Shown: one piece after another, positions 15,809-22,183 of the stretch
How the letters are laid out: every line of letters starts with the position of its first letter
Position numbering within the stretch: the first letter of the stretch is position 1
From: Actinomycetes bacterium
GTDB lineage: Bacteria > Actinomycetota > Acidimicrobiia > Acidimicrobiales > JAAEMS01
Length of the DNA: 32,860 nucleotides
Reading direction: 5' to 3'
NCBI GenBank assembly: GCA_024225275.1
Contig: JAAEMS010000149.1
Coordinates: 1 to 32,860, forward strand
The notes under the pieces: model-generated
The model's database searches: none
The model's input: only the letters and a program-made list of their open reading frames with translations
What the model was told of the DNA's origin: nothing
Translations under genes and position numbers: made by a program

Positions 15809-16984
15809 TCAGGCGGGCGACTCAGCAACCACTGGACCACAGAGACCGTCGAGCTCGACGATCTCGATACGGTCGGCGTTGGCCACGGTGACCGGGTTGT
15901 CGGGGTCGACCTGGAGCTTGAACTCGCGGAAGCTCATGTCGAGCGCATCGAAGGCCAGGAGCCGGCCCGACAGGGTGTCACCGAGCCCGAGGATGAGCTT
16001 GATGGTCTCGAGGGCCTGGATCGAACCCACGATGCCGGGAAGCACGCCGAGCACACCGGCCTCGGCGCAGCTGGGCGCCAAGTGGGCGGGGGGCGGCTCG
16101 GGCAGGAGGTCGCGGTAGGTGGGCCCGCTGTGGGGGTCGAACACGGTGACCTGGCCCTCGAACCGGAAGATCGAACCGTGCACCACCGGGATGCCGAGCT
16201 TCACCGAGGCGTCATTGAGGAGATAGCGGCTGGGGAAGTTGTCGGCTCCGTCGACGACCACGTCGTAGCCGTCCAAGATGTCCATGATGTTGTCGGCACC
16301 GAGGCGGGCGTCGTAGGTCACCACGTTCACGTCGGGGTTGATCAGGGTGAGGGTCTTCTTCGCTGAATCGACCTTGCGTTCACCGATGCGGTCGGTGTTG
16401 TGCAGGATCTGACGCTGGAGGTTGGACGAGTCGACGACGTCCATGTCGACGATGCCGATGGTGCCCACACCCGCGGCGGCCAGATAGAGGGCCGAGGGCG
16501 ATCCCAGGCCACCGGCCCCCAGCATGAGGACCTTGGCGTCCAGGAGCTTCTGCTGGCCTTCGTCTCCGACCTCGGGCAACAGGAGGTGGCGGTGGTATCG
16601 GTTCTTCTGCTCGGGCGTAAGGGTCTGGGGGACCTTCCAGTCCCGCCCCTCGTCCTTCCACCGCCCGAAGCCGCCGTCGACCGATACCACGTCGGTGTAC
16701 CCGAGCTGGGCCAGCGTCTGGGCCGCAAAGGCCGAGCGCACACCCCCAGCACAGAAGACGATCAGCGGGGTGGCACGATCGTGGACCCGATTCTCGATGT
16801 TCGATTCGAGCTGACCCCGAGGAATGTGGATCGAGCCAGGGATGGCACCCTGCTCGTACTCGTCGGGTTCGCGAACGTCGAGCACCACCGCGCCCGGCCC
16901 ATGACGGTCGACGTCGGCCTGGGCGGTATCGATCTCCCTGATCTCGGCCTTGGCGGTAGCGAGTAGTTCACGGAAGCTGGCCAT
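15809..16984 (-). CDS. Rhodanese-ThiF/MoeB fusion, MoeZ-like adenylyltransferase/sulfurtransferase
   Basis: An ATG at 16984 with GGAG eight bases upstream gives 391 residues. Residues 15-115 are a rhodanese domain with LDVREPDEYEQGAIPGS and the active-site loop CAGGVRS (Cys78). Residues 120-385 are an E1-like ThiF/MoeB domain with RYHRHLLLPEVG, the ATP loop GAGGLGSP at 157-164, Asp181 and NLQRQILH. The segment YRDLLPEPPP...PSCAEAGVLG, lacking the zinc CxxC pairs of E. coli MoeB, is the MoeZ form. In mycobacterial MoeZ the rhodanese domain is at the C-terminus; here it is at the N-terminus. The protein should adenylate and sulfurate a ubiquitin-like carrier (MoaD, ThiS or CysO type), but no carrier gene lies in the window. 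Confidence 0.93.
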   Translation of the reverse strand: MASFRELLATAKAEIREIDTAQADVDRHGPGAVVLDVREPDEYEQGAIPGSIHIPRGQLESNIENRVHDRATPLIVFCAGGVRSAFAAQTLAQLGYTDVVSVDGGFGRWKDEGRDWKVPQTLTPEQKNRYHRHLLLPEVGDEGQQKLLDAKVLMLGAGGLGSPSALYLAAAGVGTIGIVDMDVVDSSNLQRQILHNTDRIGERKVDSAKKTLTLINPDVNVVTYDARLGADNIMDILDGYDVVVDGADNFPSRYLLNDASVKLGIPVVHGSIFRFEGQVTVFDPHSGPTYRDLLPEPPPAHLAPSCAEAGVLGVLPGIVGSIQALETIKLILGLGDTLSGRLLAFDALDMSFREFKLQVDPDNPVTVANADRIEIVELDGLCGPVVAESPA

Positions 16985-16995
16985 CGGTACTCCAA

Positions 16996-17023
16996 AGGGG
17001 TCAGACCCCTATTCGCGAATAGG
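16996..17023. repeat. Two overlapping palindromes in the moeZ-like leader
   Basis: AGGGGTC-A-GACCCCT (16996-17010) and the perfect 16-base palindrome CCTATTCGCGAATAGG (17008-17023) share three bases. They lie directly before the GGAG ribosome binding site of the moeZ-like gene. Because they share bases, the two RNA hairpins would compete. The GGGGTC-GACCCC core resembles REP-type dispersed palindromes; no second copy was noticed in this window. Confidence 0.6.
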
Positions 17024-17150
17024 AGCCAGGTCTCGGACAGGGATAGAACCTATGGGGATGGTCGGGTTTTCCCGATTCTGATCCCGCCGGCGCGGTTCTG
17101 GCGTCCAGAGGGCAACGACTCGGGTGGTGGCCCCCCTGCACGACGGCCGC

Positions 17151-17930
17151 TCATCTGCCTGCGGCCCCAGTGATCTTGGGGAGGACCTCGCTGATGGAAG
17201 CCCGCACGAGGGCGTCGGCGATGTCGTCCATCTCGGTGGGTTCGCCGTTGACGATCACGACGCGGGCGCCGTTGCGCTTGGCCGCTGGCACGACAGCCGC
17301 CACCGGATAGACGCCCAGGGTCGAGCCGACGGCGAGGAGGAGATCGCAGGCGTGGGCTGCCACCTCGGCCCTGACCAGGTCGTCATGGACCAGGGACTGG
17401 CCGAACGAGATGGTCGCGGTCTTGATCATGTCGCCGCAGTACTCGCAGGGCGGGTCGTCTTCGCCCGAGCGCACCCGGTCGAGCGCCTCGCGAATCGGAC
17501 CGGCGGCCTCGCAGCCGAGGCACTTCCACTTGTGGACAGTGCCGTGGACCTCGATGATGCGCTCGGGGTCGCTTCCGGCAGCTTGATGGAGGCCATCGAC
17601 GTTCTGGGTGATGAGGGTGTGCAGCTTCTTGCGCTGCTCGAGCGCGAGGAGCGCCACATGGCCGGTGTTGGGCTCGGCCTGCCAGATAGGCGAATCGAGC
17701 CGATTCAGCCACGACTGACGTCTCACCTCGGGGTCGGCCACATAGTTCTGGAGGGTGGCCTTCTTCTCGGCGCCCGGATTGCGGGTCCAGACCCCGTTGG
17801 GCCCGCGGAAGTCGGGAATGCGCGAGTCGGTGGAGATCCCGGCCCCGGTGAGAACCAGCACCCGCTCCGCTTCGTCCACCATCTCCCGAGCCAGTTCAAT
17901 GGCCTGACTGAGTTCGTGATCGTCTTCCAC
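17151..17930 (-). CDS. Sir2-family NAD-dependent protein deacylase
   Basis: The GTG at 17930 gives 259 residues; a GTG at 17987 is in frame but lies upstream of a good -10 box. Sirtuin landmarks are in order: VLTGAGISTDSRIPDFRG, TQNVDGLHQAAGS, the catalytic His in EVHGTVHKWKC, two zinc Cys pairs (CLGC and CEYC) and AVGSTLGVYPVA. The enzyme removes acyl groups from lysines while consuming NAD, in the cytoplasm. It is divergent from the DNA polymerase-like gene, with 127 bases between the starts. All catalytic and zinc residues are present, so activity is expected; the target proteins are unknown. Confidence 0.93.
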   Translation of the reverse strand: MEDDHELSQAIELAREMVDEAERVLVLTGAGISTDSRIPDFRGPNGVWTRNPGAEKKATLQNYVADPEVRRQSWLNRLDSPIWQAEPNTGHVALLALEQRKKLHTLITQNVDGLHQAAGSDPERIIEVHGTVHKWKCLGCEAAGPIREALDRVRSGEDDPPCEYCGDMIKTATISFGQSLVHDDLVRAEVAAHACDLLLAVGSTLGVYPVAAVVPAAKRNGARVVIVNGEPTEMDDIADALVRASISEVLPKITGAAGR

Positions 17931-17937
17931 AGACTGA

Positions 17938-17943
17938 ATGCTA
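17938..17943 (-). promoter_or_regulatory. -10 box of a leaderless promoter for the Sir2 gene
   Basis: TAGCAT on the minus strand, seven bases before the GTG at 17930, fits a leaderless start and decides between the two GTG codons. Confidence 0.5.
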
Positions 17944-18045
17944 GGCGCAGCGAACGCGCAACAACCCAGCCCCCGTGAGGTGCGCACTCACCGACACACC
18001 CCGGTCCGCCGTGAGGCGGCGAAGGCAATGTCACAAGGTGTGGCC

Positions 18046-18051
18046 TAGGTT
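18046..18051 (+). promoter_or_regulatory. -10 box of a leaderless promoter for the DNA polymerase gene
   Basis: TAGGTT is followed by six bases and the GTG at 18058. There is no ribosome binding site before the GTG. Confidence 0.5.
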
Positions 18052-18057
18052 TGCGCC

Positions 18058-20466
18058 GTGACCGACCTTGCCGCCGCCCGCGCCTACGCCGACCCGGCAT
18101 CGGTGCCGGTCACGATGGTTTCGGACGCCAGCCAGCTTCCGGACCTGAACGCGGCATTGGACAGCGCGGTTCGCACCGCCATCGACACCGAGACCCTCAT
18201 GGTGCCCAACGGCATCGGCGCCCTGCGGGTGGTGTCGGTCGCCACCCGCGACCCTCACGGTGAGGAGCGAGCCTTCGTCGTCGATGCCCGCGACCTCGAC
18301 CCCGCCCTGCTGGCGCCGGTACTCGACGGCCGATCCGCTGATGCCTGGAACGCCGACTTCGATGCCCGGGTGCTGGATTCCGCGGTGTTCACTGCCTCCG
18401 GTTGGGCCCGACCCCCGAGCTCGAACATCGCGTGGTGGGATGCCCAGCTGGCCGACGCCCTACTCCATCAAGGACGGTCAGGATTCACCTGGTACCACGG
18501 CCTGGCGTGGGCCACCGAGCACTATTTGGGCATCACGGCCGAGGGCAAGGGCACCACCCAGCTGTCCTTCACCGCCCACGACGACCTCACCGCCGACCAG
18601 ATCGCCTACGCGGCGGCCGACGCGGTCGAGACCCTTTGGGTGGGAGACGCCCTGCGCGACGAGGTGGCCCGCCGCGGCCTGCAGCAGGTCGTCGGGCTCG
18701 AGATGGGGGCCCGTCCCTTCCTGGATCATATGGAGAGGGTGGGTCTTCCCGTCGACTGGCCGGGGTGGGAAGCCGATCTGGTCCAACTCGATACGGATCG
18801 GGTGTCCACCCTCACCCGATTGGCCGAGCTGACCGGGGGCGGCCAGGGGACCTTGTTCGACGATTCCGTCGAGCCCTCATGGAATCCCGCGTCCGAGGTC
18901 CAGGCCAAGGAGGCGTTCAACCGGCACGACACCGACCGGGTGCAGGCATGGGCCGAGGCCCGCACCGGCGAGGCCCGTCTCCTGACCGACACTGATTCCC
19001 TCCGCCACGACGTGCTGGTCGAGTTGGGTGGGCCCTTGGCCGAGACCCTCATCCAGTACCGCGACATCACCAAGGTGTTGTCCACCTATGGAGAGAACCT
19101 GGCTGAGCATCTCCACGACGATGGCCGCTTCCACGCCCAGTACCTCCAGGTGGTGGGAACCAATACGGGCCGCCTGGCCAGCCGCAACCCGAACGCCCAG
19201 AACCTGTCACCCCGCCTCGAGCCCCACATCCGTCCTCCCACCACCGACCGGGTTTTCGTGCACGCCGACCTCAGCCAGGCCGAGCTGCGCATGCTGGCCC
19301 AGGTCAGCAACGACGGTGCGCTCCGCCAGGCCTTCCGCGAGGGGGCCGACATCCATGTGTCGACGGCCAGCCGGATGTTCCGAACCGACATGGACGAGGT
19401 GGCCACCGCCGACCCCGGGCGTCACCGCTCGCTGCGGGCCCAGGCCAAGAGCATCAACTTCGGTATCGCTTACGGCCAGGGGGCCCGCGCCCTGGGTCGC
19501 TCCCTCACCCTGTCCGGGGTCCCCACCACCGAGGACGAAGCCCGCGCCCTGCTCGACGCCTACCTTGCCGCCTATCCAGGGGTTGCCGCCTGGGCGCGCG
19601 GGCGCGACGCCGAGATCGACGTGCTGGCCAGCGACCCCGGGCCCATCGACTGGCCGGCCACCCTCGAGCTCCACCGGCGCTACGGGCCCACCAACCATGC
19701 CCGCTGGGCCTACCGCGACCGCGAGAAGCGTTGGCCCACCATCGATGAGCTGGCGGTCGAGCTGGGCGATGTGGGAACCGACCCCCACAGCTTGGCCGCC
19801 CTGGCCGGGGTGGTTGCCATGGGGGCCGCGGTGGTCCTACGGCCCGACGGGTCGGCCCTCACCATCGAGTCACGCACTCCGGCCGGCCGGTGCCAGCAGT
19901 TCACCTTCCACCTCGATCGCATCCTGCTGCTGGCGGCCCTGACCGCGGTTCGTTCGGTGAAGCCAGGCCCGGCCACGGCGCGGGCGTCGTTCGAGACAGC
20001 TCAGCGGATCTCTTTGTCCGGGGGCTCAGAGCCCCTGGCCGAAGCCGCTCTCAACCGGGTGTTCGAGGACCGGGCCCTGCGCCGCGCGTGGATCGACCAC
20101 ATAGGTCAGGCCATGGGAGCCGACGCCCTGCACCACTTGCTCGATGGGGCCCTCAAGGCGAGGGTGGCCATGCTGGGTCCGGCCTGGCGCAATGCCCCGA
20201 TTCAGGGAGGCGTGGCCGACGTCATGCTCGACGGCTACGGCCGCATGACCGAGGCTCTGGCCCCCCTCGATGGTGTCGATCCGGTCCAGACGGTGCACGA
20301 CTCCGTGGTGGTCGAGTGCCCTCGCGGCGACGCCGACCGGGTGGCTGCCCTGGTCAAGCAGGCGCTCGAGGACGCCATGGTCGCCGCCTGTCCCGATGTC
20401 GTGGCCCGAGCCGACACCGACATCCGCACCACCCTCAGCGACGACGACATCGTCCGCGAGCTCTAG
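18058..20466 (+). CDS. Bifunctional 3'-5' exonuclease / family A DNA polymerase with enlarged polymerase domain
   Basis: A GTG at 18058 gives 802 residues. Residues 35-215 form a DEDDy exonuclease: IDTE (Asp43, Glu45), WNADFD (Asp102) and YAAAD (Tyr184, Asp188). The polymerase domain has motif A HADLSQAELR (Asp404, Glu409), motif B RAQAKSINFGIAYG (Arg460, Lys464, Phe468, Tyr472) and motif C VHDSVVVE (Asp748). There is no 5'-nuclease domain, so it is not a full Pol I. Between YPGV (506-509) and NAPIQGG (712-718) there are about 200 residues where E. coli Pol I has about 50. The motif C Glu after the catalytic Asp is Ser749. It probably acts in repair or gap filling as a second, specialised enzyme; the extra segment is not recognised. 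Confidence 0.88.
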   Translation: MTDLAAARAYADPASVPVTMVSDASQLPDLNAALDSAVRTAIDTETLMVPNGIGALRVVSVATRDPHGEERAFVVDARDLDPALLAPVLDGRSADAWNADFDARVLDSAVFTASGWARPPSSNIAWWDAQLADALLHQGRSGFTWYHGLAWATEHYLGITAEGKGTTQLSFTAHDDLTADQIAYAAADAVETLWVGDALRDEVARRGLQQVVGLEMGARPFLDHMERVGLPVDWPGWEADLVQLDTDRVSTLTRLAELTGGGQGTLFDDSVEPSWNPASEVQAKEAFNRHDTDRVQAWAEARTGEARLLTDTDSLRHDVLVELGGPLAETLIQYRDITKVLSTYGENLAEHLHDDGRFHAQYLQVVGTNTGRLASRNPNAQNLSPRLEPHIRPPTTDRVFVHADLSQAELRMLAQVSNDGALRQAFREGADIHVSTASRMFRTDMDEVATADPGRHRSLRAQAKSINFGIAYGQGARALGRSLTLSGVPTTEDEARALLDAYLAAYPGVAAWARGRDAEIDVLASDPGPIDWPATLELHRRYGPTNHARWAYRDREKRWPTIDELAVELGDVGTDPHSLAALAGVVAMGAAVVLRPDGSALTIESRTPAGRCQQFTFHLDRILLLAALTAVRSVKPGPATARASFETAQRISLSGGSEPLAEAALNRVFEDRALRRAWIDHIGQAMGADALHHLLDGALKARVAMLGPAWRNAPIQGGVADVMLDGYGRMTEALAPLDGVDPVQTVHDSVVVECPRGDADRVAALVKQALEDAMVAACPDVVARADTDIRTTLSDDDIVREL

Positions 20467-20479
20467 CCCGCCGGGGCGG

Positions 20480-21436
20480 TCAGCCAGACGCGTAGTTGTC
20501 CTTCAGGTGTTGGAGCAGGGCGCTCTCGCCTGGTCCATCGCCCGGCACCACGTAGCCGGCCTCGTCGAGGATCTCGGCCTGACGGTCGCGTATGGCCTCA
20601 GGGCTGAGGGCAGGCTCATAGATACCAGGAGTGACAGCAACGAAGGCCCGCGCCACCCGACCACCCATCGCCGACACTACCTGGCCCGTGAGATCACAAT
20701 CCTCGTGGGCCAGCCATGCCACCACGGGGGCCACATGGTGGGGGCCGAGAGCGGTGTCCAGCTCATCGTCGCTCAACTCCATGGCCTCCGCCGTCTCACT
20801 CCCTGCTCCCATCACATCACCGGTCATCCGGGTGAGCGCCCCGGGGGCGAGGGCGTTGACCTGGATGCCGTAGCGCACCCCCTCGATGGCGAGGGTCTTG
20901 GTGAAACCGACCAGCCCCATCTTCGCCGCCGCGTACGCGGTCTGGCCGAAGAAGCCGAACAGCCCTGATGATGATGAGGTGTTGACGATGCGGCCATAGC
21001 CGACCTGCTTCATGTGCTCGTAGGCGGGACGGGTGACGTAGAAGGCACCTCGCAGGTGGACGTCGAGCACCGGGTCGAGCTCATCGTCGCCGATGTTGAG
21101 GAAGGTCCGGTTGCGGATGATTCCGGCGTTGTTGACCAGGATGTCGAGCCGTCCGAGCTGGTCGAGGGCCCCGGCCACCAATGCTTCGGCGCCCGACCGC
21201 TCGGCCACCGAGTGGGTGTCGGCCAGGGCCCGGCCACCGGCCGCGGTGATCTCGTCGACCACCACCTGGGCCGAGCCGGTGTCGGAGCCGTGCCCCCCCT
21301 TGTCGCCGGTGCCGAGGTCGTTCACTACCACCGTGGCACCCCGAGCCGCCAACAGGTGGGCGTGGGCCCGACCCAGACCTCCCCCGGCCCCGGTGACGAT
21401 CGCCACCCGTCCGTCGAAGCGCAGTTCGTCTCCCAT
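20480..21436 (-). CDS. Short-chain dehydrogenase/reductase, MFE-2-like 3-hydroxyacyl-CoA dehydrogenase type
   Basis: An ATG at 21436 behind AGGGGG gives 318 residues. The cofactor loop is VTGAGGGLGRAHAHLLAARG, followed by VVNDLG, then LVNNAGIIRNRTF and the catalytic YAAAK after the SSSSG serine motif. The GGGLGRAHA loop, the NDLG and the extended tail (VTPGIYEPALSPEAIRDR) match the dehydrogenase unit of peroxisomal multifunctional enzyme 2 and its actinobacterial relatives. Those act on 3-hydroxyacyl-CoA in lipid breakdown. The exact substrate is not certain. It converges with the DNA polymerase gene (13 bases between stops) and diverges from the small winged-helix-like gene. Confidence 0.9.
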   Translation of the reverse strand: MGDELRFDGRVAIVTGAGGGLGRAHAHLLAARGATVVVNDLGTGDKGGHGSDTGSAQVVVDEITAAGGRALADTHSVAERSGAEALVAGALDQLGRLDILVNNAGIIRNRTFLNIGDDELDPVLDVHLRGAFYVTRPAYEHMKQVGYGRIVNTSSSSGLFGFFGQTAYAAAKMGLVGFTKTLAIEGVRYGIQVNALAPGALTRMTGDVMGAGSETAEAMELSDDELDTALGPHHVAPVVAWLAHEDCDLTGQVVSAMGGRVARAFVAVTPGIYEPALSPEAIRDRQAEILDEAGYVVPGDGPGESALLQHLKDNYASG

Positions 21437-21464
21437 GTGCGTTCCCCCTCTTGGTGCCCTTGGC

Positions 21465-21470
21465 AGCATA
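21465..21470 (-). promoter_or_regulatory. Candidate -10 box for the SDR gene
   Basis: TATGCT on the minus strand lies 28 bases before the ATG at 21436, leaving room for the AGGGGG ribosome binding site. No clear -35 was seen. Confidence 0.4.
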
Positions 21471-21485
21471 CTTCACGATCCTTGG

Positions 21486-21514
21486 TTGACTTTAAGCGTC
21501 ATCGAGCGTAGTTT
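21486..21514 (+). promoter_or_regulatory. Sigma-70 type promoter for the winged-helix-like gene
   Basis: TTGACT (21486-21491), a 17-base spacer and TAGTTT (21509-21514) make a well-spaced promoter, the best -35/-10 pair in the window. Transcription would start near 21521, leaving a leader of about 40 bases with GAGGA before the ATG at 21560. Confidence 0.6.
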
Positions 21515-21559
21515 GCAGTCATCTTCCCCCGACATCACATCGATTCTCGTGAGGACGAC

Positions 21560-22075
21560 ATGACCGCCACTCCCCCACCCACCACTCCCCCACCCACTGG
21601 GCCCCCACCCACCAAGCCCACCGCTCCCGGCCGAACGGCCCCCACCGCCCTCGACGTCGTGGCCTGGCAGGACCCTCTCATCGACGCCATGGGCTTTGAC
21701 CCCCGGTCGGTGTACGTCGAACAGTTCTGGCTCGGCATCCTCGGACCATCAGCGGTCTGGTTCCTGCGCCTGGTGGCCCGCGAGCTCGAGGCCCAACCCG
21801 ACGGCTTCCGCCTCGAGCTCGAGATCCTCGCCCAACAGCTCGGAGTGGGCCTCCGCGGTGGCCGCAACGCCCCCGTTCACCGCACCATCGACCGTCTGTG
21901 TCGGTTCGGCCTGGTCCGCCGGGGCGGGACCAGCATCGCGGTACGGCGCAAGCTGCCACCCCTGACCGCCGTCCAGGTCAGCCGCATGCCCGAGACCCTC
22001 CAGGCGGCCCACGAACACTCCGTCACCTCGCTTCGGGCCGATCGCCAGATTCCCCCCACTGGCGACGCCGCCTGA
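21560..22075 (+). CDS. Hypothetical protein, winged-helix-like, with Pro/Thr-rich N-terminus
   Basis: This is 171 residues from an ATG with GAGGA just upstream. The first 30 residues are a disordered Pro/Thr tract (PPPTTPPPTGPPPTK). The middle reads YVEQFWLGILGPSAVWFLRL, then LEILAQQLGVGLRGGRNAPV and TIDRLCRFGLVRRG. That is a helix-turn-helix-like order ending in a basic wing (SIAVRRKLPPL). No enzyme motif is visible. I associate this pattern with uncharacterised actinobacterial proteins and cannot assign a function. DNA binding is a possibility only. It has its own good promoter and two strong hairpins directly after its stop, so it is probably monocistronic and really expressed. Confidence 0.75.
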   Translation: MTATPPPTTPPPTGPPPTKPTAPGRTAPTALDVVAWQDPLIDAMGFDPRSVYVEQFWLGILGPSAVWFLRLVARELEAQPDGFRLELEILAQQLGVGLRGGRNAPVHRTIDRLCRFGLVRRGGTSIAVRRKLPPLTAVQVSRMPETLQAAHEHSVTSLRADRQIPPTGDAA

Positions 22076-22078
22076 GCC

Positions 22079-22113
22079 GCCCGCCGCGGCAACCGCCCCC
22101 GGCCGCGGCGGGC
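22079..22113. terminator. First of two tandem hairpins between convergent genes
   Basis: GCCCGCCGCGGC (22079-22090) pairs perfectly over 12 bases with 22102-22113 around an 11-base loop, starting four bases after the stop at 22075. There is no U tract on the plus strand. Confidence 0.6.
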
Positions 22114-22123
22114 AAAACCCACA

Positions 22124-22155
22124 GGAGCCGGCCGGTGCCAACACCGGCCGGCTCC
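22124..22155. terminator. Second tandem hairpin, 14-base perfect stem
   Basis: GGAGCCGGCCGGTG (22124-22137) and its perfect complement (22142-22155) enclose a CCAA loop. It lies between the convergent stops at 22075 and 22184 and can serve both strands; on the minus strand TGTGGGTTTT follows the stem. Confidence 0.75.
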
Positions 22156-22183
22156 CGCGCGGAGGGAGAAGATCAGGAACCGC

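Noticed and set aside
14390..16366. Plus-strand open frame of 658 codons
   Set aside because: It is antisense to rfbC, rfbA and the moeZ-like gene, all of which have clear family motifs; the long frame reflects high GC.
17063..17074. CGGG-TTTT-CCCG as a terminator of the Sir2 gene
   Set aside because: The stem is only four to five bases and no U tract follows, so it is not convincing.
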